From positions 868,001 to 932,000 of the forward strand of contig NZ_JBHUNX010000001.1 of assembly GCF_042685645.1 (NCBI RefSeq): a DNA stretch of 64,000 nt, written 5' to 3'. The translations under genes and the position numbers were made by a program. The notes below the pieces were generated by a model, which was not told the origin of the DNA, did no database searches, and was given only the letters and a program-made list of their open reading frames with translations. Source of the DNA: Salininema proteolyticum (lineage in GTDB: Bacteria > Actinomycetota > Actinomycetes > Mycobacteriales > Micromonosporaceae). Shown piece by piece: positions 1 to 9,618 of this stretch (its first letter is position 1; each line of letters starts with the position of its first letter).

Positions 1-81
1 ACCGGCCGCCCCTGTTACCGTGAACTGTCGGGAAATTGCTGTTTCCTTGCGCCCGAACGAAAACGCCCATAGGGTCGAGGT

Positions 82-294
82 ATGGACTATTTCGACGAAG
101 TGCTGATCTCCGAGGCGTTCGAGGACGAGCGCTTCGCGGGGCGCCGCGGCACGGTCCTCGGAAAGTCCCTCGGGGAGGTCTGCGACTACTTCGTGGTCAT
201 AGTGGAGGGACTGGAGCCCGCCCTCGTCCCCGTCCACCAGCTCAGCGCGACCGGCCGCCGGGGACCCCGCCGCGCCGCCGGACTCACCGGCTGA
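82..294 (+). CDS. small SH3-like hypothetical protein
   Basis: This encodes a 70-residue soluble protein. Its early part (FDEVLISEAF.., then RRGTVLG, CDYFVVIVEG and VPVHQL) has the rhythm of short beta strands seen in KOW/SH3-like small proteins and in Imm31-type immunity proteins; that relation is a pattern impression, not a proven assignment. The ATG is preceded by a TAGGGT hexamer ending six bases before it (70-75), the leaderless pattern found repeatedly in this window. Codon use is typical of the chromosome. It stands alone upstream of a convergent methyltransferase gene. The function is unknown. Confidence 0.55.
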   Translation: MDYFDEVLISEAFEDERFAGRRGTVLGKSLGEVCDYFVVIVEGLEPALVPVHQLSATGRRGPRRAAGLTG

Positions 295-312
295 CGACCG
301 CGGCCCCGGGAC

Positions 313-1071
313 TCAGTCCTCCTTGACGGCGCTCAACCGCACCAGCGGGACCGGCGCGTACCCGAACCACGACGACCGCTCCATGGCCGAACGCGCCCTG
401 CGATACCGCTCCCGGCCGACCGACGGAACGTACAGCGAGTCCATGTAGGCGCCGATGTCCGCCCGCGTGTTCAGCGGAAAATGGAAACAGCGCGACTCCA
501 CCGCCCGCAGCCGCAGCCCGACCGACCGCACCAGGGCGGCGGGACGGCGCAGAGGGCCCTCGTTGGGAGCGCCGATCCGCGAGCGCAGACTCCACAGCAG
601 CCGGAGGGCGAAGACCGCGTCCCAACCCGACAGCGGACCCGAGACCGGGTACATCGCCGTGAACACCCCGCCCCTCCGCAGCACGCGGGAGGCCTCGGCC
701 AGCGCTTCCGGCAGGGGAGTGAGGACCTGCAGCGCCATCGAGCAGACCACCGCGTCCACCGATCCGTCCCCGAACGGCAGCCGCGTCGCATCGGCGATGA
801 CCAGGCCGCCCGCGCCCCGGCCGGCCGCCAGCCGCAGCTCTTCGGTCGAGAGGTCGACCCCTATATAGCGCTCCGGGCCGATCCGGGGAGCGAGCGGAGC
901 CGAACCGCAGGCCACGTCGAGGACCACGCCCTCGGACGGGATCCGCTCCGACATCCAGCCGTACGGCTCGTCCCCCTCGTCGCCCGACCGCTCCAGGATC
1001 CGCTCCGTGATGCCCGCCCGATCCGCGTGGAACTCGCTCAGATAGGGTCTCCAGGCCTTCCCCTCCGCCAT
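313..1071 (-). CDS. class I SAM-dependent methyltransferase
   Basis: The product is a 252-residue protein with a Rossmann methyltransferase core. Motif I is VVLDVACGSAP (about residues 49-59), the acidic residue ending beta-2 is in GVDLS (about 71-75), IADATRLPF follows at about 92-100, and the later strand DAVVCSMALQVL precedes LRRGGVF. This is the UbiE/COQ5-like Methyltransf_11 fold. The substrate cannot be read from the sequence. The ATG at 1071 is preferred over the upstream in-frame start because the fold begins just after it. The gene is monocistronic and divergent from the UvrA-like gene. Confidence 0.85.
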   Translation of the reverse strand: MAEGKAWRPYLSEFHADRAGITERILERSGDEGDEPYGWMSERIPSEGVVLDVACGSAPLAPRIGPERYIGVDLSTEELRLAAGRGAGGLVIADATRLPFGDGSVDAVVCSMALQVLTPLPEALAEASRVLRRGGVFTAMYPVSGPLSGWDAVFALRLLWSLRSRIGAPNEGPLRRPAALVRSVGLRLRAVESRCFHFPLNTRADIGAYMDSLYVPSVGRERYRRARSAMERSSWFGYAPVPLVRLSAVKED

Positions 1072-1178
1072 GCCCCCAGTGTCCCGCACAGGGCGGCCCG
1101 GCCCGAGCGCTTCCGCCGACCGGTCACGATCGCGCCGCGACCGCCTTCGTGACGTCCACCATGGAATACGCTGGTCGT

Positions 1179-3557
1179 ATGGGCAGCGACGACTACTCCG
1201 ACCAGGGAGTCCACCGAGACCGGGGACTCGTGCGCGTCACGGGCGCGCGACTGCACAACCTCCGCGACGTCTCGGTGGCCCTGCCGAGGGACGCCATAGC
1301 CGCCTTCACCGGCGTCTCCGGTTCCGGCAAGTCCTCGCTGGCCTTCGGCACCGTCTACGCCGAGTCCCAACGCCGCTACCTCGAGTCCGTCGCCCCCTAC
1401 GTCCGCCGCCTCCTCCACCAGGCCGAGGACCCCGACGTCGAGGAGCTGACCGGCATGCCCCCGGCCGTCGCCCTCTCCCAGCGGCGCACCAACCCGTCCA
1501 TGCGCTCCACCGTCGGCACCCTCTCGGCGCTCGGCAACACCCTGCGCATGCTCTACTCCCGCGCCGGAGACTACCCCGAAGGCGCCGACCGGCTCGACTC
1601 CGACTCGTTCTCCCCGAACACCCCCGCGGGAGCCTGCCCCGACTGCGAGGGCCAGGGCGAGAAGTACACCGCCACCGAGGAGACCATGGTCCACGACCCG
1701 GGCCTGTCCATCCGCGAAGGCGCCGTCACCGCCTGGCCCGGGGCCTGGCAGGGCAAGAACCTCCGCGACATCCTCGCCACCCTCGGCTACGACGTCGACC
1801 GCCCCTGGAGGGACCTCCCCGCCGCCGACCGCGAATGGATCCTCTTCACCGACGAACGCCCCGTCGTCACCGTCCACCCCGAGCGCGAGGCCCACCGCAT
1901 CCAGCGGCCCTATAAGGGCACCTACTCCAGCGCCCGCTCCATAGTCCTCAAGGCCTTCGCCGAGGCCAAGAACGAGAAGCGCCGCGACAAGGTCCGCGCC
2001 TACCTGAGGCAGGAGCCCTGCCCGGCCTGCCACGGCAAGCGACTCCGACCCGAGGCGCTCGCGGTGTCCTTCGACGGCCGCGACATCGCCGAGGCCGCCG
2101 CCCTGCCGTTGACCGCGCTCGCCGAGGCGCTCCGCCCGCACGCCGGCGCCGAGGGCGCGGAGGGAGTGCTCGTCGGGGAACTGCTGGACCGCCTGCGTGT
2201 GCTCGAAGACCTCGGGCTCGGCTACCTCTCCGCCGGCCGGCCCGCCCCCACGCTCTCGGCCGGCGAACTGCAGCGCCTGCGGCTGGGCTCGCAGCTCCAG
2301 GCCGGCCTGTTCGGCGTCGTCTACATCCTCGACGAGCCCTCGGCCGGACTGCACCCCTCGGACACCGAGGCGCTCAAACGCGTGCTCCGGGACATCCGCC
2401 GCGCCGGCAACGGGGTCTTCCTCGTCGAACACGACCTGGACATCGTCGCCGACTCCGACTGGGTCGTCGACGTCGGGCCGCTGGCGGGGGAGAAGGGCGG
2501 GGAGGTCCTCTACAGCGGGCCGCCCGCCGGGCTCGAGGGCGTCGCCGGATCGCACACCGGCCGCTACCTCTCCGGCGAGGCGCCCGCCCTGGAGAACCGC
2601 CGCCGCGCCCCTCGCGGAACGCTCGCCCTGCGCGGCGTCGACCGCCACAACCTCCGCGGACTCGACCTCGACCTCCCGCTGGGGACTCTGACGGCCGTCA
2701 CCGGCGTCTCCGGCTCGGGCAAGACGACCCTCCTGGGCGCCGTCGCCGACGCCGCCGGGGAGAACGGCGACGTCAAACGCGTCGTCACCGTCGACCAGAG
2801 GCCCATCGGCCGGACCCCGCGCTCCAACCTCGCCACCTACACGAACCTGTTCGACACGGTCCGCAAGCTCTTCGCCTCCACCGGCCAGGCGAAGGCCGCC
2901 GGGTACACGGCGAGCCGCTTCTCCTTCAACGTGGCCGGAGGCCGGTGCGAGACCTGCAAGGGCGAGGGCTACCTCGAAGTGGAACTGCTGTTCCTGCCCA
3001 GCACCTACACGCCCTGCACCGCGTGCCACGGTGCCCGCTACAATCCCGAGACTCTCGCGATCACTTACCGCGGCAAGACGATCGCCGACGTCCTCGGCCT
3101 CTCGGTAGACGCCGCCGCCGGCTTCTTCGCCGACGAGCCCGCCGCCGCCCGGGCCCTGCGGGCCCTCCAGGACGTGGGCCTCGGCTACCTCCGCCTCGGC
3201 CAACCCGCCACGGAGCTGTCCGGCGGCGAGGCCCAGCGGGTCAAACTCGCCGGGGAACTGCAGCGCAGCCCGAAACGCACCCTGTACCTCCTCGACGAAC
3301 CCACGACGGGCCTCCACCCCTACGACGCCGACATCCTCACCGCGCAGCTCCAGGCCCTCGTCGACGCGGGCGGAACCGTCGTCCTGGCCGAACACGACCT
3401 CCGGGTGGTCGCCGCGGCCGACCACGTCGTCGACCTCGGGCCCGGAGGCGGCGACGCGGGCGGAAGGGTCATCGCCCAGGGCCGGCCGGAGGACGCGGCC
3501 TCGGCGGAGGACGGCCGCACGGCGCCGTATCTGAAGGAGGTTCTCGACCGGGCATAA
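1179..3557 (+). CDS. UvrA-like ABC ATPase (excinuclease A paralogue)
   Basis: This is a double ABC ATPase of the UvrA family, about 792 residues against about 950 for canonical UvrA. It has two Walker A sites (TGVSGSGKSS near residue 45, and GVSGSGKTT near 510), two signatures (LSAGELQRLRL and LSGGEAQRVKL) and zinc-finger cysteine pairs (CPDCEGQG, CPACHGK, CETCKGEG, CTACHGA). The shorter length fits the UvrA2/DrrC-like class that lacks the UvrB-binding insertion; members are linked to DNA-damage or drug tolerance, and which applies here is inference. Candidate starts are GTG 1149, ATG 1161 and ATG 1179. I choose 1179 because TACGCT lies exactly six bases upstream (1167-1172), a leaderless signature. 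The gene sits seven bases before the SNF2 helicase. Confidence 0.9.
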   Translation: MGSDDYSDQGVHRDRGLVRVTGARLHNLRDVSVALPRDAIAAFTGVSGSGKSSLAFGTVYAESQRRYLESVAPYVRRLLHQAEDPDVEELTGMPPAVALSQRRTNPSMRSTVGTLSALGNTLRMLYSRAGDYPEGADRLDSDSFSPNTPAGACPDCEGQGEKYTATEETMVHDPGLSIREGAVTAWPGAWQGKNLRDILATLGYDVDRPWRDLPAADREWILFTDERPVVTVHPEREAHRIQRPYKGTYSSARSIVLKAFAEAKNEKRRDKVRAYLRQEPCPACHGKRLRPEALAVSFDGRDIAEAAALPLTALAEALRPHAGAEGAEGVLVGELLDRLRVLEDLGLGYLSAGRPAPTLSAGELQRLRLGSQLQAGLFGVVYILDEPSAGLHPSDTEALKRVLRDIRRAGNGVFLVEHDLDIVADSDWVVDVGPLAGEKGGEVLYSGPPAGLEGVAGSHTGRYLSGEAPALENRRRAPRGTLALRGVDRHNLRGLDLDLPLGTLTAVTGVSGSGKTTLLGAVADAAGENGDVKRVVTVDQRPIGRTPRSNLATYTNLFDTVRKLFASTGQAKAAGYTASRFSFNVAGGRCETCKGEGYLEVELLFLPSTYTPCTACHGARYNPETLAITYRGKTIADVLGLSVDAAAGFFADEPAAARALRALQDVGLGYLRLGQPATELSGGEAQRVKLAGELQRSPKRTLYLLDEPTTGLHPYDADILTAQLQALVDAGGTVVLAEHDLRVVAAADHVVDLGPGGGDAGGRVIAQGRPEDAASAEDGRTAPYLKEVLDRA

Positions 3558-3564
3558 TGGGCCC

Positions 3565-5757
3565 ATGCCCTCCACCCCGATCGACAAGGCCAAGTTCGGT
3601 TCCTACGCCCGCGGCGTCCTCGACCGCGCCGCCGACGCCGCCCGGAGGGGCCGCGAACTCGCCGAGGCCCGCGACCGGCTCGGCGCCTCCATGCGCGGCC
3701 AGGTCGCCGCCCTCCACCGCGCGGAGCTCGACGCGAAGCTCCGCGGCATCGGCCTCGACGAGCTGCGCCGCCTCGCCCCCAAAGGAATGCGCCTCGGCCT
3801 CCTGGAAGAATCCGGATACGACACGGCCGCCTCGATACACGCCGCCACCCACCGCGAGCTGACCGTCATCGACGGCGTGGGGCCGCAGACGGCCGAGGCC
3901 GTCAAGGACGCCGCCGCCGAGATCGCCCGCCACCTGGCCCCCGAGACCTCCCTGCGCCTCGACCCGGACCGGCGCGACACCGCTCAGACCCGGCTCCTGG
4001 CCACCCTCGCCGCCGAACGGAGCGCCTCCGCCGCCATGGAGGTCGCCGCGGCCCCGCTGCGCCGCCTCGAACAGGCCCTCCGCGAGCACGGGCCGCTCGC
4101 GGAACCCGCCTGCAGCCGCATGAAGATGGCCTTCACCCGGCGCCGCCGCGCCGCCGCAACGGCCGAGGCGCTCGCCGCCATCGAAGAAGCAGTCCACGGG
4201 CCCGAAGGGGCCGCCCTGGAACAGGCGCTGATCGAAGGCGAATGGAACGCCAACCCCGACGTGCGGAGCAGCGGGGAACTGTGGACCGCCTACGAGATCG
4301 ACGCGGCCTCCTACAACACCGCCATCGCCAACCTCGCCGGCGTCGGCGGCGGAGCCGCTCCCGACGACATCGACGGAGACCTGCGCCGGCAGATCGACGC
4401 CGTCGACTTCGACTCGAGCCTGCTCACCTCCGAACTGCGCGGCTACCAGCTCTTCGGCGCCAAGTACGCGCTGGAGCGGGGGAGGGCCATCATCGGCGAC
4501 GAGATGGGGCTCGGCAAGACCGTCCAGGCGCTCGCCGCCTGTGCCCACCTCGCCGCCGCCGGACAGCGGCGGTTCCTCGTCGTCTGCCCCGCCAGCGTCC
4601 ACGCCGGCTGGATCGCCGAGATCCGGCGCCACTCGCGGCTGGAGGCCCACAGCCTGCACGGACCCGACCGCGAGGAGGCGGCCGTGCGGTGGCTGGAGGA
4701 GGGCGGCGTGGCCGTGACGACCTTCAGCACGCTGCGGCGCTTCGACCTCCTCACCGAAGAGGAGGTGCGGCCCGCCCTGCTGGTCGTCGACGAGGCCCAC
4801 TACGTCAAGAACCCGGAGTCCCAGCGCTCGCAGGCCGTGGCGGCGCTGGTCGAGCGGTCGCGGCGCACCCTGTTCCTGACCGGGACGCCGCTGGAGAACC
4901 GTCTGGACGACTTCAAGAACCTGATCGCCTACCTGGACCCGGCGACGGCGGAGAAGCTGTCGCGGCGCTCGGCGTTCCCGAAGGCGAAGGTCTTCCGGCG
5001 CCGTGTCGCGCCGGTGTACCTGCGGCGCAACCAGGAGGACGTGCTCCGGGAGCTGCCGGAGCGCATCGAGGTGGAGGACTGGGTCGACCTGACCGCCGCC
5101 CAGGCCTCCGACTACCGCCGGGAGGTGGGGGCGTCGAACCTGATGGGCATGCGGCGGGCCTCGTCGGCCGTGGCCGGGTCGGCCAAGCTGGAGCGCCTGC
5201 GGGAGCTGGTCGCGGAGGCCGGGGAGGACGGGCGGAAGGTGCTGGTCTTCTCGTACTTCCGCGAAGTGCTCGACACGCTCTCGGAGACGTTCGGGAAGGC
5301 GGCCCTCGGCCCCGTCCACGGCGGCGTGCCGACCGCCCGGAGGCAGGAGCTGGTCGACGAGTTCACCGCGCGCCGCGGCGAGGCGGTGCTGCTCGCGCAG
5401 ATCAAGGCCGGGGGAGTGGGTTTGAACATCCAGGCGGCCTCGGTCGTCGTGATCTGCGAGCCGCAGTGGAACCCGAGCCTGGAGGAGCAGGCGGTGGCCC
5501 GGGCCCACCGGATGGGGCAGATCCGGAAGGTGCAGGTCCACCGGCTGCTGGCGAAGGGGAGCGTGGACGAGCGCATCCGCGAGGTGCAGGAGCGCAAGCG
5601 GTCGGTCTTCGACCGCTACGCGCGGCCGTCGCAGGCCAAGGAGGCCGACGCGATGGCCGTCGACGGGTCGGTCGTGCGGCCCGCCGGCCTCGACGACGAG
5701 TCCGTGCCCCTGGAGCAGCGGATCATCGTCGCCGAGAGGGAGCGCCTGGGCCTCTGA
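3565..5757 (+). CDS. SNF2-family helicase with N-terminal HhH domain
   Basis: The product is 730 residues. The N-terminal third is helical and alanine/arginine rich, with a helix-hairpin-helix segment (LTVIDGVGPQTAEAVKDAA, about 98-116) expected to bind DNA. The SNF2/RapA motor follows: Walker A DEMGLGKT (312-319), VVDEAHYVKNP as the DEAH box, FLTGTPLENR as motif III, and the C-terminal helicase lobe ending in ARAHRMGQIRKVQVHRLL (motif VI). SNF2 proteins translocate on duplex DNA and remodel protein-DNA complexes. The ATG lies just after the UvrA-like stop codon; a CATAAT hexamer (3553-3558) six bases before it could also give a separate leaderless transcript. The pairing suggests a joint role in DNA damage, which is inferred. 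Confidence 0.9.
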   Translation: MPSTPIDKAKFGSYARGVLDRAADAARRGRELAEARDRLGASMRGQVAALHRAELDAKLRGIGLDELRRLAPKGMRLGLLEESGYDTAASIHAATHRELTVIDGVGPQTAEAVKDAAAEIARHLAPETSLRLDPDRRDTAQTRLLATLAAERSASAAMEVAAAPLRRLEQALREHGPLAEPACSRMKMAFTRRRRAAATAEALAAIEEAVHGPEGAALEQALIEGEWNANPDVRSSGELWTAYEIDAASYNTAIANLAGVGGGAAPDDIDGDLRRQIDAVDFDSSLLTSELRGYQLFGAKYALERGRAIIGDEMGLGKTVQALAACAHLAAAGQRRFLVVCPASVHAGWIAEIRRHSRLEAHSLHGPDREEAAVRWLEEGGVAVTTFSTLRRFDLLTEEEVRPALLVVDEAHYVKNPESQRSQAVAALVERSRRTLFLTGTPLENRLDDFKNLIAYLDPATAEKLSRRSAFPKAKVFRRRVAPVYLRRNQEDVLRELPERIEVEDWVDLTAAQASDYRREVGASNLMGMRRASSAVAGSAKLERLRELVAEAGEDGRKVLVFSYFREVLDTLSETFGKAALGPVHGGVPTARRQELVDEFTARRGEAVLLAQIKAGGVGLNIQAASVVVICEPQWNPSLEEQAVARAHRMGQIRKVQVHRLLAKGSVDERIREVQERKRSVFDRYARPSQAKEADAMAVDGSVVRPAGLDDESVPLEQRIIVAERERLGL

Positions 5758-5762
5758 CGAGG

Positions 5763-5781
5763 GCCCGGGCTGCTCCCGGGC
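5763..5781. terminator. hairpin between convergent SNF2 and rtcB genes
   Basis: A perfect seven-base stem (GCCCGGG / CCCGGGC) with a five-base loop lies between two converging genes. It has no clear T tract. Confidence 0.45.
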
Positions 5782-5871
5782 GACCGGCGACGGCGGCGGC
5801 CTGGAACGGCTTCGGCCGGAGAAGCGGCATGTCTGGGCCTGTTCGGCCGGACGCGCCGCCTCCGCCGACCG

Positions 5872-7062
5872 CTAGCCCTTGACGCAGACGATCTGACGCA
5901 GCCGCGCCACGATCTCCACGAGGTCCTTCTGGGCGTTCATGACCTCGTCGATGTCCTTGTACGCCGCCGGGATCTCGTCGACCACGCCGCCGTCCTTGCG
6001 GCACTCGACGCCCTCGGTCTGCGCCGCCAGGTCCGCGGCGGTGAACTGCTTCCTCGCCTTGGAGCGGCTCATCCTCCGTCCCGCGCCGTGCGAGGCGGAG
6101 TGGAACGCCGACGGGTTGCCCAGCCCGCGCACGATGAAGCTCGAGGCGCCCATCGACCCGGGGATGATGCCCATGTCGCCCGGCTCGGCGCGGATCGCGC
6201 CCTTCCTGGTGACCAGCAGCTCCCGTCCGTCGTGGACCTCCTCGGCCACGTAGTTGTGGTGCGCGGAGATCTCCTTCTCGAACAGCGCCCGCGGGATGTG
6301 CTTGCGCACGGCCTTCCGCAGCAGGCCCATCATGACCGCCCGGTTGCGCCGGGCGTAGTCCTGCGCCCAGAACAGGTCGCGGCGGTAGGCCTCCATCTCT
6401 GGGGTGTCCGCGACGAAGACGGACAGGTCCCGGTCGGGAAGGTCCCGGTTGTGGGGCAGGTCCTTGGCCTTCTCCATGTGGTGGCGCGCCAGGATGTTGC
6501 CGATGTAGCGCGACCCGGAGTGCAGCATGAGCCACACCCGGTCCGTGTCGTCCAGGCACACCTCGATGAAGTGGTTCCCTCCGCCGAGGGTCCCCATCTG
6601 GCGCATGGCCCGCGTCTCGAGGCGCTCGGCGTTCTTGACCGCGAGGTCCCCGAAACCGCCCCAGAACTCGTGCCATCCGCGGACGTCGAGCTTGAGGTGC
6701 TTGAGGTCCGTGCGCGAGCGCTTGTGCGACTCCTGGCCCACCGGGATGGCGTCCTCGATCGCGCTCCGCAGGCCCTTGAGGCTCTCGGGAAGGTCCTCGG
6801 CGGTCAGGTTCGTGCGCTGGGCGGTCATGCCGCAGCCGATGTCCACTCCGACCGCCGCCGGCGAGACCGCGCCCCGCATGGCGATGACGCTGCCGACGGT
6901 GGCCCCGATTCCGTAGTGCACGTCGGGCATGACCGCCACACCGTGGACCCAGGGGAGCTTCGCGATGTTGTGGAGCTGGTGGAGGGCCTGCTCCTCGACG
7001 GCGTCGGCGTCTCCCCAGAGACGGATCGGCGCCGACTTGTTCTGTAGTTCGGTGAAACCCAT
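5872..7062 (-). CDS. rtcB: RNA 3'-phosphate ligase RtcB
   Basis: This is a 396-residue RtcB, which joins RNA 2',3'-cyclic-phosphate or 3'-phosphate ends to 5'-OH ends using GTP and Mn2+. The metal and nucleotide ligands are all visible: VGVDIGCGM with Cys78, GGGNHFIE with His164, HSGSR with His181, and HSASHGAGR holding the histidine (about 325) that is guanylated in the family. The start at 7062 (MGFTELQNKS) follows a good Shine-Dalgarno sequence (AAAGGAG); the longer reading frame to 7158 has no support. No archease, RtcA or PrfH gene is adjacent, so the physiological substrate (damaged tRNA or rRNA) is not indicated. Confidence 0.95.
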   Translation of the reverse strand: MGFTELQNKSAPIRLWGDADAVEEQALHQLHNIAKLPWVHGVAVMPDVHYGIGATVGSVIAMRGAVSPAAVGVDIGCGMTAQRTNLTAEDLPESLKGLRSAIEDAIPVGQESHKRSRTDLKHLKLDVRGWHEFWGGFGDLAVKNAERLETRAMRQMGTLGGGNHFIEVCLDDTDRVWLMLHSGSRYIGNILARHHMEKAKDLPHNRDLPDRDLSVFVADTPEMEAYRRDLFWAQDYARRNRAVMMGLLRKAVRKHIPRALFEKEISAHHNYVAEEVHDGRELLVTRKGAIRAEPGDMGIIPGSMGASSFIVRGLGNPSAFHSASHGAGRRMSRSKARKQFTAADLAAQTEGVECRKDGGVVDEIPAAYKDIDEVMNAQKDLVEIVARLRQIVCVKG

Positions 7063-7475
7063 GACCGTCTCCTTTCGTCCGTCGGACTCAGGGTTCCTTA
7101 TGCGAGAACCATTGTGGAGGAGGGGCCGCCGAAGCCACAAGCGAATATTCGCGAGCAATTCTCAAATTCGGATCATAAACCGATTCTAAACCCGCCGCGG
7201 GGTCCCTACCCGGCGGAATCGCCCGGTCACCACGGGGCCTCAGAGGAATTCAGGGCACGGTCGGACGCTATTGTCGGGTTTGTGGGAAACGCCCTCTCCT
7301 CGCGGCGATGCCCCTCGGCATGATCGCGCGGGCGTGCTAGTCTCTTCCAAGCCCGAAGCCCTCTGCCCCGAGGCAATAGCCCTCGAACCCCGTGCCCGCG
7401 CAAAGCAAGCGCGAGCCGACGCCCTTCTCGGCTCCAGCGCGTTCCTTCAACGACAACGGATACGGACGCGAACAC
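7063..7475. promoter_or_regulatory. divergent promoter region rtcB / acyltransferase
   Basis: This 413-base stretch holds no convincing gene. It is AT-rich near 7140-7200. It contains a perfect 12-base palindrome GCGAATATTCGC at 7141-7152, about 80 bases upstream of the rtcB start, and an imperfect inverted repeat GGTTC/GAGAACC at about 7092-7110. On the plus strand, TAGTCT at about 7338-7343 could be a -10 element for the acyltransferase gene. Confidence 0.4.
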
Positions 7476-9611
7476 ATGTCACGGACAGAAGAGCAGACCG
7501 CCGCGACCGGCGCCGACCCGGCCGTCGCGCCGCGTCAGAACCGGTGGCGGCAGGACATCGAGGGCCTGCGGGCCCTGGCCGTCGGCCTGGTCATCGCGGC
7601 CCACGCCGGCATAGACCGCCTCGCGGGCGGCTTCGTCGGAGTCGACGTCTTCTTCGTCATCTCCGGATTCCTCATCACCGGCCTCCTCCTGCGGGAGATC
7701 AGGAAGAACGGTCGCATCGACCTATCCCGCTTCTACGCGCGGCGAGTGGCCCGCCTGCTGCCGGCCGCCGCCCTGGTCCTGGCCGCGACCCTGGCCGCCT
7801 CCTGGATCTGGCTGACGCCGCTGCGCTTGAAGGACATCGCCGCCGACATCGTGGCCGCGGCCCTCAACGTCGTGAACTTCCGCCTGGCCGTCACCGGCAC
7901 CGACTACCTCAACGCCGACGCCGAGCCCTCCCCCGTCCAGCACTTCTGGTCGCTCGCTGTCGAAGAGCAGTACTACATCGTATGGCCGCTGCTGCTGACG
8001 GCCGTCGTCTGGCTCGTCCTGCGCCGCCGGACCGGCGAGAACGCCCTCGACGGCGCCGCCCCCACCTCGCGCCGAACGGCCCGCCTGACCTGGACCGTCA
8101 CGGCCATTCTCGGCACTGTTCTCGTCGCCTCGCTGGCCGCTAGCGTCCTCACCACACCCGGCGACCCCGTCTGGGCCTACTTCGGCCTCCACACCCGCGC
8201 CTGGGAACTGGCCGCCGGCGCCCTGCTCGCCGTCGCCGCCGACCGAATCCGCCTCGGCGAGCGCACCGCCGGCCTCCTCGGCTGGGCCGGGCTCGCCCTC
8301 ATCGCCTTCACCGCCTTCGCCTACGACTCCGACACCGCCTTCCCCGGACACGCCGCCCTCCTGCCGGTCCTGGGCGCCGTCGCCGTCATCGCGGCCGGAG
8401 GCCGCGACTCGAAGTGGGCGCCGACATGGCTGCTCACCCTCGCGCCCGCCCGGTACGTCGGCAAGATCTCCTACGGCCTCTACCTCTGGCACTGGCCGGT
8501 GCTCATGATCGCGCCCACCGCCCTGGGCATCGAACCGACCACCCGCAACAACGTCGCGCTCATGGGCCTGGCGTTCGTGCTGGCCGCCGTCAGCTTCCAC
8601 GCCATGGAGGACCCGATCCGCCGCCACCGCCCGCTGACGCTCGTGCCCTCGCGCTCGCTTGTCATGGGCGGCGCTCTCGCCACCTCGACGCTCGTCATCG
8701 CGTTCCTGGCCGTCACCGTCCCGGTGGTCGGCACCGACAAGGACCTGAGCGACCAGCGGACCATGCCGCTGACCGAGGCCGTCGACGTGGAGTACGTGCC
8801 CGCGTCGCTGACGCCGTCGCTCGACGACGCCAGGGACGACAAGCCGACGGTCTACGCCGAGGACTGCATCGTGTGGCAGAAGGACTCCGAGGTCAACGAG
8901 GACTGCTGGTTCGGCGACGAGGACGGCGACCGGACCGTCGTGATCTTCGGCGACTCCCATGCGGCGCAGTGGTTCCCGCCGCTGGAGCAGATCGCGGAGG
9001 ACAACGGGTGGCGCCTGGCCGTGCAGACCAAGGCCGCCTGCGCCGTCCCGGAGGTCAGGGAGACCAACGAGAAGGTCGGCGGCGAGTTCACCCAGTGCCG
9101 GGAGTGGCGCCAGAGCGCGCTGGACTACATCGACGACCTGGAGCCCGACCTCGTGGTCACCTCGGCCTCCGACGACAAGGACCTGCTGGCCGACGATGCG
9201 GGGCAGGCCTGGCTGGAGGGCTGGGAGGAGACCAATGAACGGCTCATGGACGCCACCGGCGGCCACGTCGTTCAGATCGGGTCGACGCCGGTGTGGGAGA
9301 AGAACATACCCAACTGCCTCTCCGAGAACGTCGACGAGGCCACCGACTGCGTCTTCGACCTCGCCGACTCCAAACTGGACGTGAACAACCGCGAGGAGGT
9401 CCTCGACCAGTCCTCCGAGCAGGGCGTGCAGGTGATCGACCCGCTGCCGTGGCTGTGCGACATAGACTCGCGCCGCTGTCCGGTGATCGTGGGGGACCTC
9501 CTGGTCTACCGCGACTCCAACCACCTCACCACGTACTACACCTCGGCGCTGGAGTCCGAGCTCGCGGCGGCGCTGCCGCTGCCGAAGACGTGGGACTCCG
9601 AGAGGCCCTGA
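7476..9611 (+). CDS. OafA-type membrane acyltransferase with SGNH domain
   Basis: The 711-residue product combines an N-terminal acyltransferase-3 membrane domain (about ten hydrophobic segments, residues 30-410) with a C-terminal extracellular SGNH-hydrolase-like domain. Family marks are the early DIEGLRALAV, the histidine in VIAAHAGID, and FFVISGFLITG. In the C-terminal part, IFGDSHAAQWF supplies the SGNH block I and RDSNHLT the Asp/His block V. Such proteins O-acetylate cell-surface polysaccharides or lipids; the acceptor is unknown. The ATG at 7476 (MSRTEEQ) is chosen because it leaves a short hydrophilic leader before the conserved start. It is monocistronic. Confidence 0.88.
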   Translation: MSRTEEQTAATGADPAVAPRQNRWRQDIEGLRALAVGLVIAAHAGIDRLAGGFVGVDVFFVISGFLITGLLLREIRKNGRIDLSRFYARRVARLLPAAALVLAATLAASWIWLTPLRLKDIAADIVAAALNVVNFRLAVTGTDYLNADAEPSPVQHFWSLAVEEQYYIVWPLLLTAVVWLVLRRRTGENALDGAAPTSRRTARLTWTVTAILGTVLVASLAASVLTTPGDPVWAYFGLHTRAWELAAGALLAVAADRIRLGERTAGLLGWAGLALIAFTAFAYDSDTAFPGHAALLPVLGAVAVIAAGGRDSKWAPTWLLTLAPARYVGKISYGLYLWHWPVLMIAPTALGIEPTTRNNVALMGLAFVLAAVSFHAMEDPIRRHRPLTLVPSRSLVMGGALATSTLVIAFLAVTVPVVGTDKDLSDQRTMPLTEAVDVEYVPASLTPSLDDARDDKPTVYAEDCIVWQKDSEVNEDCWFGDEDGDRTVVIFGDSHAAQWFPPLEQIAEDNGWRLAVQTKAACAVPEVRETNEKVGGEFTQCREWRQSALDYIDDLEPDLVVTSASDDKDLLADDAGQAWLEGWEETNERLMDATGGHVVQIGSTPVWEKNIPNCLSENVDEATDCVFDLADSKLDVNNREEVLDQSSEQGVQVIDPLPWLCDIDSRRCPVIVGDLLVYRDSNHLTTYYTSALESELAAALPLPKTWDSERP

Positions 9612-9618
9612 GACGCGA

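Noticed and set aside
1038..3593. Minus-strand open frame of 851 codons opposite the UvrA-like gene
   Set aside because: Shadow frame with low-complexity Gly/Val/Asp content; the plus strand has all UvrA motifs.
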